In this document: in pieces, positions 36,701 to 49,771 of the stretch
How positions within the stretch are numbered: the stretch's first letter is position 1
How the letters are laid out: each line of letters begins with the position of its first letter
NCBI GenBank assembly: GCA_011317545.1
Contig: WUJK01000004.1
Coordinates: 1,674,001-1,738,000 of the forward strand
Direction of reading: 5' to 3'
Source of the DNA: Coniella vitis
Taxonomy: Eukaryota > Ascomycota > Sordariomycetes > Diaporthales > Schizoparmaceae
Length of the DNA stretch: 64,000 bases
Notes under the pieces: model-generated
Database searches by the model: none
What the model was told of the DNA's origin: nothing
The model's input: only the letters and a program-made list of their open reading frames with translations
Translations under genes and position numbers: made by a program

Positions 36701-38384
36701 TTTGGGTGACTGGCTGTCGTTTTGGGGGGAAGTTCATCAGATGGCGCATTTAGCTTCACAAGAGCCTCACGTCAATCCATTTTCAGTTCTTGAGCCAGAT
36801 AGGGATGCTACGTTTGAGAAGGATTTGGCAGCGGCAGTGGCTTCTTGGAGGAGCGCCATTAGGCGCGTCGAGCAGAACCGGGTACCGCAAGTCTGGGCCC
36901 TGTCTTCGTGGCTACTACCTAGTACACAGTAGGCAAGCAGCAAGCAGCGCAACCCAACCTTTTGGAGTGACAGTGTTCAAGGTAGTTGGAGTACAGATAC
37001 CGGCAGCATGGCTCGCTGCGGCACCAGCAAGCGGGAAGGACATGTGGAGCCTCGGCTGGGGGTGTTCGTTTGTGTGCCTTGTATGCTCCATATGCGCGGT
37101 ACGGCGGCTGGTGATAACGCAGTTGACTTCTGGAGCGTTTCGGCGCGCACCGCGTCGCTGCAACGATTACATAATACATGCAGTCGCTCAGTAAAGGCCA
37201 CCGCGCCTGGAGGCATGAGGTCTGGCGGTCTGTTCAATACACTGGTTAGCGGGTGAAAAGGTAACCGAATGCTAGTTGAGTACATGGGAGAGCACAGAAG
37301 AACACAGCAACAGTACTTCTCTTGGCGTCTTTGAGTACAGAGGACGACCCGTTCCGCAGTTTCGGCCGTGGCACCCGCATTCCGCAGCGCAGTGCTGAGC
37401 CTTGTGCAACAACCCTCTTGGACTCGCTCACGGGCCAATGAAAGGACGATTGAAGCAAGGCCTTGGTGCGAGATTGTGCGCGGGCACTGGCCGTATAGGG
37501 AATCGCGCGTGTCGAGTCGCTAGCTGAAAGTTTAGTCTCCTGACATGCTGCAGAGGACCCCAGACCAAAACCGCACCGACTACACCTACACCTACCCGGC
37601 CAGCAACCTTACGTTTCGATTTGATTTATTGGCGCCTGCCAACTCACCTGCCTGCCTGATTACACAGCAGCTGCCTGCCTGTCTTTTCCGACCTGGTCAC
37701 CTCCTTCCTTTCGCGGTTTCCATTCCAGGACAACACCATATGTTTGGAGCACGACCCTCAATAGCAGGTGCTGCCAAGAATGAATCATGACTTTCAGGGT
37801 GGATACAAGGTACTCAGATACACGGTACATACAATATGGATCTAGAATCCCCCGAAGGAGCCCTGCAGACAACTCGCTCCAAGAATACAGCAAGGGTGCC
37901 CCAAGTCTCGGCAGGGTACAAAGTACCTGATTCTCAGCAGTACTATGGTGGCGGGTACCGTACTGTGTACATATTCCGAAGTCCATTGCTTACATAGTAT
38001 AGGATGGGGGTTTCCCCTCATGACTGCTTGCTCTCCAGTCTACAGTTCTTGAACGATCTTGGAAAGCCTGCTTTCCTTTCTCTATTTGTGCAATCAAGCC
38101 CGGCCGAAACAGCTGAGGGCGAAGTCAACAGCCAGGACGAGTGCCAACACGGGACGCGCTGCAGTAGTATTGCTGCAGGAGCCGACAGGCATTCCATAGT
38201 ACATGGTATTAGAAATACCATATGCAGTCCATGAGAAGAGACGTGCATGAAAGGGCTAATAAACCTTCGCGAAAACCCACTTGCAGCAAGTCGAGCATGA
38301 CTCAGCTGGGAGAAAGGGGCCAGGTTCGCGACGTCGGCGACGAGACCCGGAACTACTAAGCAGCGAGTATCAAAGTACTATGTA
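33788..38384. repeat. Dispersed TACATAGTA motif, cluster 3 (eight copies)
   Basis: Copies start at 33788, 34852, 35366, 36121 (8-base core only), 36274, 36678, 37991 and 38376. Those at 34852, 36274 and 38376 are in the TACTATGTA orientation. They lie 1.4-6 kb upstream of the C2H2 gene. Related GTAC-spaced variants sit beside several of them, for example around 33795-33810 and 38196-38212. None overlaps a gene. Confidence 0.88.
36359..36395. repeat. TTC trinucleotide repeat
   Basis: About twelve TTC units, preceded by T-rich blocks. A simple pyrimidine microsatellite. The poly-Leu and poly-Phe frames it creates are artefacts. Confidence 0.85.
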
Positions 38385-38868
38385 CGATATTGCGTGCGTG
38401 CAGGTGCAATGCAGCGGAGTTGGTTGGCGAGACAGGAGGACGTCAAGCAGAAGTAGGCACGCATGGTGGTTGTTTCGAAAGGCGCACAGTGATCTTTAAG
38501 GTTTCGCGCCCCTGATCCCAAGTTCTCGATACGTACCGGGACAAAGTACATGCTCTGAATTACTTATGTAAGCCGGCTGCAGCAGGGTCTGCATGCAGAA
38601 TGCAACAAATATTATCCTCTTCATCATGGTTATCATCGCCGAAAAGGCTGAGTTGCAGCCACAGCATACATAACAAATAAGACCACGAGATAGATTTGAA
38701 CACTACTTTGTACGTTGACAGTCCTCCCCCCTCCCTCCAAGTGATGAGCAAGGCCAGGCCCACGTCCCAAGCTGTCAAAGTGCCAACGACAAGCCACCGC
38801 GATGTCGCGTCAGATCTGGGAAGGAAGGGGTCAAAGACAGATGTGGCTTACACCCCAATCGCTGGCTG

Positions 38869-38896
38869 GGCTGGGCCGGGCTGGGCCGGGCTGGGC
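38869..38896. repeat. Decamer tandem repeat (CTGGGCCGGG)
   Basis: Two full CTGGGCCGGG units and partial flanking units form a GC-rich minisatellite in intergenic DNA. Confidence 0.75.
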
Positions 38897-40680
38897 TGCA
38901 TGGATGGGAGGTAGAGTGGGTAGGCCCGCTCTTTACGGGAGTACCTACCTTGTCAGGCTTGTCTGTATGCTTTTTTTTTTTCTCTCTTTCCCCCGCGAAA
39001 GCCACGGTCGATCCTGCCCCACTGGCCCGGTACGCACCATAGCGCACCGAGGGCAGCTACTTGCTATAGTATCGGCGGACTATGCGAATGGTGAGCCATT
39101 AGCACCTTCGCTACGGCGCGCTGCGGGGACCAGCGAGAAGCCAGAAGCCAGGACCCAGGTGCGCCATCCCTCCGTTTGTTCCAGAAGCCACTATGACACG
39201 GATAGAATATTTCGACAAGACAAGAGGCCACGCGTCGCCATAGGGCAGCCGCTAGCTCGCTACGTAGCAGCCTAGTAGCAGGCAAAGCAGTTGCAACGTA
39301 CACTAGCAACGAACGGTATGCTGCCGCTAAGTTCCAGACGGCAGCCCGCTACATAGGACTGGCCCTCAAACACAGCGGGAATCCAGACCACGAAGACGGA
39401 TGTTTTGTGATATATCACAACTGATATGCACTTCAAAGCTTGACGGCCCTCTGCCTTCACTTCTCCGCTGCAAACCAGACGCATCCAAACACGAAACTCC
39501 GTCTTTCTTCTGTCCCTGCTGTTCTCCTAGCAATGCCACTTGTGGGACTGCCAAGACCTAGAAGACTGGTGAAGTTTTTCCAGTCAATGCAATAGCGCCG
39601 CGTTTTGCTTTGAATTTGCCAGTCATCAGTACCCCCTTTCGCTGTCGACTATCGACCCGGGAAATTTGGAGTGGATCGAGCCAGCCGCATCAGGCTAACA
39701 CGGCCGTGACGCCCAGCTTGGACGGCTCTTGATGTCGTTCGACTCTCGCACAAGTCAACTGTTTAGCGCCATCAGCCGCAAGGCAGGGAGGCACAGAGGC
39801 ACGGGGGGCACGGTCATGGTGCGAATGCTGCGACGATTGCCTGCAATTCATGTAGACCGCAAAAACGAGGGCCCGTTGTTGTGAAACTATTCACAGCCAA
39901 GGCGATGTAGAATTAAGGTCTGTGAGCCGGCAGCCGGTGATTTTGCGCAGGTTCTTTTAAAGCCATTGCAGAGCTTAGTGGCTGCATGTGACACGCTCAA
40001 CGCCTTGATGCAGGTGCGATATCTCCACCGGATTGGTGTCGTGTAGTAGTGCCGACTGTTTCAGCGTTTGTTGGTCTCTGTCCCAATTTCTGTTTTCTGA
40101 AATTGCCCTTCTGGGTGGTAGCCCCCCATCCTAACACAATCGTGTGCGTGGGGATCACCGGGTCTTCTTCACTTTCTAGGCTGGGCTGGACTGACATGTC
40201 ACTGACAACAAAGCGCAAATGAAAGGGAAATCACGACACGAGCAAGTTGCAACGTCCTGTCATGCTTCCGCTCCTTGCCAGGTTCCGCTCCTCCCCTCCC
40301 CCTACCCACTTCCCCCTTCCGTTCTCGCACCTTCCTTCCCTCCCATTTCGTCCAGCCTGCCAGACCCTGGCAAGCCCTGTCTGCAGAAAGCCTACAACCC
40401 CCAGCGACTATCTCTTACGGTAGCCAGCCAGAGTCTATGTAACCCTCCCTGACGCATGGCACCTGCCATCTGGCCACACGCCGCAATCCGCAATCCGCCA
40501 TCCGCCTTCGCATCTTGCACTGCGCACGCGGCGGCAGGCACCAGCCCCATCAGGCTCTCTACCTGCGGGCTGGGCGAGTGGCGCAAACTTAAGCTTAAGC
40601 GTCCGCAGCCACAAACTGCAGGGTCCGGCAATCTGAATGCAAGTCCACCTCGAAGCTTTCGCACTCTTTGCCCTCAACAA

Positions 40681-40711
<31 letters not shown>

Positions 40712-40716
40712 ATCCT
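40681..40716. repeat. CGTCCT hexamer tandem repeat
   Basis: Five perfect CGTCCT units and one variant. The repeat lies in a block of otherwise ordinary sequence with no recognised gene. Confidence 0.85.
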
Positions 40717-43700
40717 CGTCGTCTCCGCGTCAGCCTAACGTCGTCATTCTTCATTTATTGTACCACACACAACTGCGTGGGAGACGCGTCTGAGTCTGAG
40801 GCCCCCAAGAATCCCAAGTGTCTTGCATTGGAGCTCGTGTTCGTATTCATCCACCACGCTGCACGGCCTCTTTCGGATTCCAGTGCGCGCTCTCTCAACC
40901 CCCAGCAGCAAGCACTCTGGGCTGCAGTCTCTACAGCATAAGTTATATGCACATTGTGCCCATGCAACAACTGCGAGAAGCAACCAGTCACGCATTGGAA
41001 AGAATGGAGGGCAGGGCAGGCCAGGCGCTCCAGCACCGAAAGGGCTCGCATTGGTTCCTCCAGAGCGCTGATTGCTACACCGGGCCTGTGTAGAGGAGGC
41101 CCAGTTGCAACAAGGTCATGTTGCAGTAGGGGTGGGCCGGTGAGACGAGACGAGCGCAGCACATCGCAAGGAACATTCACAATAGTACGCACCCATGCAC
41201 AACCCCACGGCAGCAGCAACAGGCAGAGGAAGGAAATGACTTGCTCATCACGCGCGGTTCCACAGCAACCCCGATGCTCTGCGCCGACCCCTTGTCTGAA
41301 TCCTCCCACCTCGTGGCATCGCCAGAACCGAGCTCCACACCATCCTAGGCCGACCCTGCAGCTGTGCTGTGCGTGTGTGGTGCAGCCCCCGTTGGGTAGG
41401 ACACTGTCGTACTCTCCCATCCCACACGTTTACTCCAGCTCAGAAAAGCCCCGCCGATCACGTCTGAGTGCACATCAAGCTGATCTATCACGTCTTCGCC
41501 ATTCATACGTCGTTCTGAGTGCTTGTCCCAGGGTTTTCCCCTGGCAAGAGTCACTGACGTTGTGGCATTAAAAAAACGCTGGGTCGGATCACCAAAACGA
41601 CCATGCATGGCGGCACAAGAGCTCCATCCCCAACAGAAGTATCATCGTCCAGCAATCCAATCATTGCGCGGCCCAGGTCCCCTTGCACATCCACATGGCC
41701 TGAAAGGAGGAGGCAGGTCGGGCTTCACCTTCAGCGATGTGGTATAGGGAGGGTTGGTTTTCATACGTTTCCGCTGCAGGGCTTCGGATGTACGATTGCA
41801 ACCAACCAATCCCTGATCGTGGCATAGTGGTTCATGAAGCGCGTTACCACGCTATATGGAGGCAAGCAACGCTGCACAACTCACCGTCAAAGTGTGCCTC
41901 TATAACTTGACTACCATCAAGCATGTTTTATTGCTGGAGCAAAACAAACTCCGGTGAGCATCCTGCAATGATTTTGGTAATTCACTACACCGTGCCTTGG
42001 ACCGCGCATCTAGAATCTGCATCATTGATCTCCTTCATTAGACACACTCTTTTTTTTCTTTTACCCCCCAGATCTATTCCTGGACATGCCAATACCCTGC
42101 TGATTCACCTAGAACGCGAAAGGTGACAAAGAGAACCGGCCTAGTCAAAGATGGATACTGCTCTCGAAAGAAGGGAGTTAATTGGGGGTCGGAACAGCAT
42201 CCGAAGCCTCAATATCATCCCGGTAACATTCTGTGTGCACTCCGCATCACTTGGTACATGGCCAAATCCGATCGTTTCATTTGCCTGTAGCCCCCTACAT
42301 AAGAAGCCAATGATATTGAAGTACCAACATGCACCACCTGTCTAGCAACGCAGTAACGTGCTGCGCAAGATTATGTACATATGCATCCCAATATACTGTC
42401 TTCTCCGTCATAGCACCCTATACAGGACAACTTGGAACGGGTCCCACCAAGCAACTGAAGGATCCGTTTCTAACTTTGATATCTGCAAGTCGGAACTGTA
42501 CTCGGCTCTTCGCACGGCTCGATACGAGCCTCGTTCGGGCTACTACATCTTCTTTTGTTCCCAAGTTGTCTAGTATGCAATGGCTCACACACGCCAACTT
42601 GTATACATACTAAGACCAGGTTGTCTTTTACTGCCCGCTTTGGACAAACAAACGATAACAAGGTTCGGTACAAGCTTATCAGAAGCAGGGCCCAAATATT
42701 GCGCCGTAAAAGTGAGTGCATGTGACACACATTTCCTTTGTGAACCCGCGCGGTCTCACATCTTTATTAGATGAGACTGCAGGCTGTTGAGACCCGGGAA
42801 CTTGGGTTTTCCGAGCACCGATCTCGTGCTGATTCGACGGTCGGTGGTTACATTTTCACATGCCCTAGCTTGCTGTACAAAAAACGAGGTTGAGTCTCGC
42901 CTTGTAGGATACACTCGCAAAAGGGCAATGCAAACTTGTAGGCGTCACGGTAAAAGCAGGGAGCACAGAGAAAGCTGCTTACAACTCTGATCGAAACGCA
43001 GGTTGCAAGTAGAGCAAAGTCGGCTTCAGAACATTTCTGCAGCCTTGGCCGACTGCGCGTTGACTTGTGCATTGAGCATGGCTTTATACACGGGAATCCA
43101 ATCGCTGCGTACTTACTGCTTTTGATTCTTGCCCAGGCTTTTTTGGTCGCAACCCACGAGCCTTTGAGGTGGTTACCCATTTTACCTTGAGTCCAATGGT
43201 GCTTTTCGACGGCTACTCACCACGTGTAGAGTCATTAGATGCTGTAATCGATGTATGGATACGCATGAGTATTTGGTCACAGCGGGGAAGGGGGAAACGA
43301 TTCAGATTCGCGTTCTTGAACCAATAGCCAGAGAATTAGAAAGATTGATATATTGAAGAATTACCCCGACAGAACGTCATGTCTCCCCCATCAGCAGTGG
43401 TCTGAGAGAGCAGCATGTTTCTTGACCGCTTGTTTGTTTCATATGTATGTTGGTATGTATGCTGTAAGAAATGGCTTCCTCCGATGCCTGCTGAGGTGAT
43501 ATGAACTGAGCACGCTTGCTACAAAGGCTGCTTGCACAAATGGATACCGTTGATGGACCTCGCGGCTCCAGCAACATTCAGTTGATTCGAGGTAGAATAC
43601 ACGGCACTATTGCAAGCAGTCTGTCACTCTGTGGTCTGGATGCGGAAAACACCAGACGCGAGCGCGAGTGGCAAACATGTCCAAGCCCGGACACACGGAG

Positions 43701-46700
43701 TGAAGAAGGCGATTTGTGATGTAGATATGTACCTGACTGAGAAGAGAAGACTCAACAAGAAGGCTGTGAGTTTTGAAGTGTATCTTTATTTACTTATTTG
43801 CTATTCTGGCTTTTCCTCCTGCCACTGCCACTGCTAGCCGCCGCCGCGGCATCATTGATACTCCTCACCCCTTTCTTTCCCTTTGGCGCGCAACTTGTTC
43901 GGCCTTACGGGGGCGTGTATTTCCGCAGAAAGTGAAGGACGGATTCTCTGGCTGTAGTAGCCAGGGCTCTCAAGGATTGCCATGTGTGTATGTGTAATGC
44001 AACTCGACGTTTCCCTCTCTGCCCAGATGTGCCATGTCGCTCTTTGTCAAGGACTTTTGGGCGTTTTGAGGCTGCGGGAGTGGCACTTGTGACTTGATAG
44101 AACAAGACAAGCATTAGCCAGAGATTTGTGGACTTGAACAAGTCTTGACACGATGCCGGCTTCCCCCCTCCCCGCCCACGGTGCGCGTTTCTGGGATCGA
44201 ATCGCAATCGCAGTCGTATGCCTTGTGGGCAGACCATAGCCCCCCCTCTTCGAAGCTCGCCACCGGTCCAGCCAGCCCTCCTCGTGTAGATCTGAAATAA
44301 CGTACAAAAACATACCGAGTGCTCATTCAGAAAAGTAGATTGACACAAGTCATATCTGTCGTTTCAATATACCTCCTCCAAGAGCCTCGAAACGCCTTCC
44401 GTCCGTCCGTCCGCTGAATACCTCGACCCAAGACATGGTCACAAGAACGATCACGACCGCCCCCTGGGCCCTTACCGTGGCTTCGGAGGTAGATTCCCAA
44501 AGGGTGGTTGATATCGTCCTTTTTGTTGCTGCATATGTTATACTTGATTGACTCTTCTATCGCTTCGACCTCACCGAACCATCCTCTAATACCTTTACTT
44601 GGTCTTGAGTTTCTGGAAGCTCTGCACTCAGGACGCTCATCTCATCGTTGATTTATTGTTTCCCCGCTCCAAATTGTTTTGCTTTCCTCAAAGCAAGCCT
44701 CCGTGATCTCAGTCAAAAGACCAGATCGCGTTTTCGTGTGCGGTCTTGAACACTACTAGATTGAGAAATTCTCTCGTCCTGTTTTTTTTTTCTTTTCTTT
44801 TTTCTTTTCTTGTTCTTTTTAATGCAGTGCTTTTTGGTAACAGCATGAAGTAACCTATGTTCTTGAATTTGGGGGATTCCATGTCTAATTTAATTCCTGG
44901 GGGGAAAAGGGGGGGGGGGGCAAAACCCCGAGCGAAAGCCCAAAACACTCTGTAAGCCACCATCGTCATCACAGCCGCTTTGGAGACTTTTGAATCAGCT
45001 GCTCGGCGGCTATGCAGATAAAAAGAGAGATATACAACAGAAAAAGAAGAAGAAAAAAAAAAGGAAATATTCACTAAAGATAGACTAGATGGAGGAAAAG
45101 AACAATCATTGGGAACCGCCCCTCCCCCCAAAAGCGTTACCGGGTAGGGGGTGGACAGCCTACCCAAAGCCAGCAGCCCCTCCCCCCCCCCCTTTACCAG
45201 GTCCTCGGGGACGTTGAAACTTTGGCGTCAGCTTGGGATATACATACTACGGTAGCATCGAATCCAAAAAGGGGGGGGGGTTTCCAGAGTAGAGAGGGCA
45301 CACATGTGGATGAATGGAAAACCCACTAATGGCAAAAGACCCTCCCACCAACTTTCGACAAGTGTTGGGCTTCTTCTTTTTTGGGGGGGGGGGGCGTTGT
45401 TGTATGGAGGTTGCGTGGTACTCGGGAATTCGTTTACACGAGGATCAAGACCAGGTAGAAACAGGAAAAGAAAGAAAAGCAAACAAGAAGTGAGTGAGTG
45501 TGTGCGTTGTGTAGTGTCACTCCTTCGTCACGCAAAATCTTCTCTCTCCCCCCTCCTCCCAAGCCACTCAATGCGATCCGCTCTGCCTCTCGTTGGCTGA
45601 ATCTTGCATGAATCTTGGGTGGATGAGGTACGCGGATCGATGATTTATTGATCATGTGCAATGGAAAGAAAAAGAAAAAGAAAAAGAACACAAAAAGACA
45701 CGGCAAGTATGGAGTGCGTTATGAAACAGGGGCCATGGCAAAGGGAGGCCCCGGCGAATGGCAAAGAGGATCCTGTCGTTGTCCATCTGGCAGCGGGGAA
45801 ACACCAGCAGCAAAGCCGCCGTAAGATATGCTTGGGTTGAGATCTGAGCAGTCACAATTAGATTGCTGGGGACATGATGCTTCCCTACTATCTCGGAATA
45901 CCACCGATTTGCTGTCTTGTCTTTTGGAAAAAGGGGGGGCGGCGGCGCAGAGAAGCACAAAGGGGAAAGAGTCAAGTATCTCGCTCGTGTGCTTTCTCTG
46001 CCACTCTGTATCACCTGTGGACGCCACTCGCCTTCCAAGAGCAAGAAGGGGCTGTGGGAAGAATCGCAAGCCTTGCTCTTCCTGCTGAGCGGCGTCCGAT
46101 ATATCCATTGGCCCACCGAGAAACCCGGTATGTATCCAGGATAGTCCTCGCTCCTTTTTTTTTTTTTTTCTCTCTCAAGCCCACCACCATCCGCCGCCGA
46201 CTGGCGAGTGGTCAGACAAGTGGGCAAACACACAAAAGTCATACGAGGATAGAGAGAAGGGGGACGGGGGAGAGAGAGGGTTTAAAAAAAGTTCCCAATA
46301 TTGTGGCGCCCCATCCTCGCGTCTCTTCCCACCCCGAGCTGCCACCGCATACTTTTTGTTACCTCTGCGCTTTTTCTTTTTCTTTTTTCTTTCTTTCTTT
46401 CGCAGTCTGTCTTGCTTTCTTGGGCTCGGATCTTGCCGAGCTCCCAAACTACACAACGCGCCGCCACCTCTCTGGCCTGGGGCCTTCTCTGTCTTTTCCT
46501 TTTTCTCGTCTCTCTCTGTGTGTGTGTGTGTTTCTGGTACTGACTACCTGTGACACACACACACGCACACCGATTATCCTTGTGGATGGCGCTGGCAGAG
46601 GCGTTTTCCGTGAAATTGTTCAGAGACAGGATTGAAAAAGAGAAGAAGGATGTCCTCCGCGCGACCGCCCTCCCCCCCCCCCCTTCTTCACCCTTTGCTT

Positions 46701-46811
46701 AACCTCGCTGGGGAGTTTTTGTAATCCGATAATTATTACATGGTACACCAGACAGACGTAGTAGAGTGTGCTCAAGTATGTATATGTTTTTAATGTTGAA
46801 AAAAAAAGAAA

Positions 46812-46840
46812 GAAACAAACAAACAAACAAACAAACAAAT
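46812..46840. repeat. AAAC tetranucleotide repeat
   Basis: About seven CAAA/AAAC units follow an A-rich stretch. A simple microsatellite. Confidence 0.85.
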
Positions 46841-48710
46841 AGGTATGAAGCAAACACTGCAACATACTGATCTTGAAGGTTTTCCCGACATGTATCAGAG
46901 AGTCGGAAGAACTTTGGGTTTAAACCATAGTCAGAGCTGCGATATGCCTCGATCTGGATATATGTGCATAAATAGTAGAGCCAAGTCAAAGACAATGGAT
47001 CCTCTCGTCTGAAACTGGGGCACTTCGCTTGGTGGGCCATGTGATGCGGGTCATGGTCGTGGTGGTGGTGGTCGACGAGGAGAAGGAGGTCGACGGCGAG
47101 GAGGAAGGAAGGAAGGAAAGAAGGAAAGGGAGCCCTGTATTCAATCACTGGCACATATTTGCCTGCGTAGATAGATGCCTGGATAATCATGCCCAACCCA
47201 CATCCCCGCTGGCCCAACACGGGAGACGCCGTCCAACAGAGAGCAGGGGAGAAGGATCCAGGTTGCTGTTTGAGGCGCAGAGTGGAAGATTTGGAATTAA
47301 ACAAAATGGGACCGTACCTTGACAAGTACTCTCCCAGAGTGAGGTTCCTAGTGGGTCGTGGGCGGGCAATATAATATGGGCAGTGATGCCAGGAGATGCT
47401 TGTTGGAAAGGAGGCAAGATGGAGGGGGTCTTGGGATATGGAATTCTCAGAATCGAGAGTGTAGCAATCTACGCCCCGGAACTGCCTACCGAGAGAGGGA
47501 AAAGGTCATCTGCCGTGACCAGCCAAGTATTTTTGATACGCGATATATGCATATACCATCCACCAAGAGGGCTATCGTGCTCACCTCACCTGTCTTGGGG
47601 AGACCGTCAGTCGTGGGACCGTCACACCCGATGAGCCTGTGAAGCAACCAATGTATCTGGTAGCTGTATCGTGCAGGGCAAAACGCTCAGAGAAAGAAAA
47701 AAAACCAATGGTGTGGCCGCCGTGTCTTGGGTGCAGAATATCTCTCTTTGGGTCGGGCTCCTCCTCGATGCAGGGAGACGATGCCTCGCTGAGGATCGTA
47801 TTGCGCGCCTTTCAGAGGGCTCTTGGATCTCCTTCGGTTGGAGCGAACAGGATTCGTGTTGCGTCGCTCCAGCCTGGCCCTGTTTCTTGTCCCTGTGCCT
47901 ACGGCTATGGCCATCCTTTCAGAGTCCTTTCACCACTCTCTGGTTCTGGTTTCCCTTTGTTCCTGTATCCTACACGCCGTATTCTCTGTCTTCCTCTCCA
48001 AGCACAGAATGCCAGACTCCCCTTTCCTTCACTCGAATTTACATAAAATCACCGATATTGTGCGTATACAAAATGGAATTCAGAGTCAAGATTGCTGTAA
48101 AATGATGCGTCTCTCTCTCTCTCTTTCTTATTCGCCACTGTGACAAAATACTTATTTCCTCCGCCCCCCCCCCCCCCCAACTCCTTTTGCTTCCCTCACC
48201 CTTCCCCCTTCCACCCGGTCTCAGCTTAGAAATCCGATAAAACAGACTCAGTGAGATTACATAGTGAGACCCTTCTCAAAGCGTGAATCTCAGTTATTCT
48301 GCTTTGTGAGCGGTTCGCTGGAGGGGCTCGCTCCACTTCAATCCACACCACAGCACAGCACACCAACACCAACACCAACACCATCCAATAGACACGCGAT
48401 ATCACAGATTTGTATGATACATAGGACAAGGCAAAATCAAGGCTGACTAGACGAGAAGAAACCTAGCGTGCGCAGGGAGATGAGAGGGGGGCGAGAGGGC
48501 TGCAAAACGTATTCAATTCTCATACATACACGTTGAGGCAAAAAGACAAAAATACAGAAGCTGAAGAGGGATTCTTTTTCTGGGGAGGGGGGGGAGACTG
48601 GGGTATCAAGAAATTATCTGCACGCGTATATACCCCCCTCCTTCTCAACAGTTTACCACTGGTGTTGCAAACTCCTTCTCTCCCCCCCCTCTCTCTGTGT
48701 GTGTGTCACT

Positions 48711-48741
<31 letters not shown>

Positions 48742-49771
48742 AAGAAAAGAAAGTTCAAAAGACGTAAAAATCATTAGTTCTCGCAGGGGTTGGTTTTATG
48801 ACCGACATATCGCGCTCGTCAGCTGATGTGTAAACCTGGCTTTTCTTATATATATATATACATGGGTTAGAATTCATGGGGATCGATCAATACGGATGAA
48901 AAGTCTCTCTCTCCTAGCTGAGCATTCTGAGGGTCTCCTTTTTCTCTACTAACTCTTGGTAGAAGGGGGTTGGTTGAAAAAAAAAAAAAAGAAAAGAAAA
49001 AGGGAGAGAAAAGGGGCAAGGGAAAGAGGGGGATTGCCCACCCTTTTTCAGAAAACGCTCGTTTTCTCCTCGTAGCTAAACTTCCCAAAAAAATAAAAAT
49101 CGACTGTCCAGCCGGAGCAAGTACTGCTGTTCGCGAGTAGAGTGGGTGTGAGTGATGATGATGTCTCTCTTTGCGGGTTCGCTGGTATCTATCATTGATG
49201 GACGGCGGCGGTAAGTTGAGTATTCATCACGAGACCAACTACGATATGTCAAATCAGGTGCGCGGAAGCCGGCCGGCCTGCCACCGCTCTTTTATTCTCT
49301 CCTTTTTTATCACTCCCTTCACGTCTATAGTCCTGCCTATCAATGTCTTGTTGGTTTTGCGTCGAATTGAGAATGAATACCAGGAAAGTGTTTCGTCGTT
49401 GGGTAATCAACCCATCACAAGACAAACCGAGCGTGTATATGATGACGAATGATCCCGCAAGCCTTGTTCTTCTTTCTCTCTTCTTTTTTCTCATGAAAGA
49501 TAGCGTGAATGGTGATTCTCGTGCCGTAACTTGTTCTATACTCACTTTTCGTGATGGTTGAAGGACCATTGGCGAAATAAAGCTGCGTGAACCATATTTC
49601 ACAAACAATGAAAAAAGAAAAGAAGATTCCAAAAAAAAAAAAAAAGGTATTTGATATCATGCTATTGCGTGCTTTCACATGCCATGTCGTTACATTTTCT
49701 CATTCTGAATGTCGCTAGTCCAAAATCATCCGTCTCGCGGCCTCCAAAAAACCTCAACAGTCTCTCCTCCT

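Larger units (their letters stand above)
32429..49771. other. 17.3 kb region without a recognised gene
   Basis: Both flanking genes are on the minus strand, so this region holds the C2H2 promoter or leader and the malate synthase 3' end. It divides into two parts. From 33.8 to 38.4 kb it is mixed sequence with eight TACATAGTA-type copies. From 38.4 kb onward there are none, and from about 44 kb homopolymers, G-runs and microsatellites dominate. Open frames up to 253 codons (45874-46635) are low-complexity, and none shows a protein family. A long leader for the C2H2 mRNA or non-coding RNAs are possible. Confidence 0.45.

Noticed and set aside
45874..46635. 253-codon plus-strand frame
   Set aside because: Low-complexity poly-Phe, Ser and Arg runs from homopolymer and microsatellite DNA, with no family resemblance.
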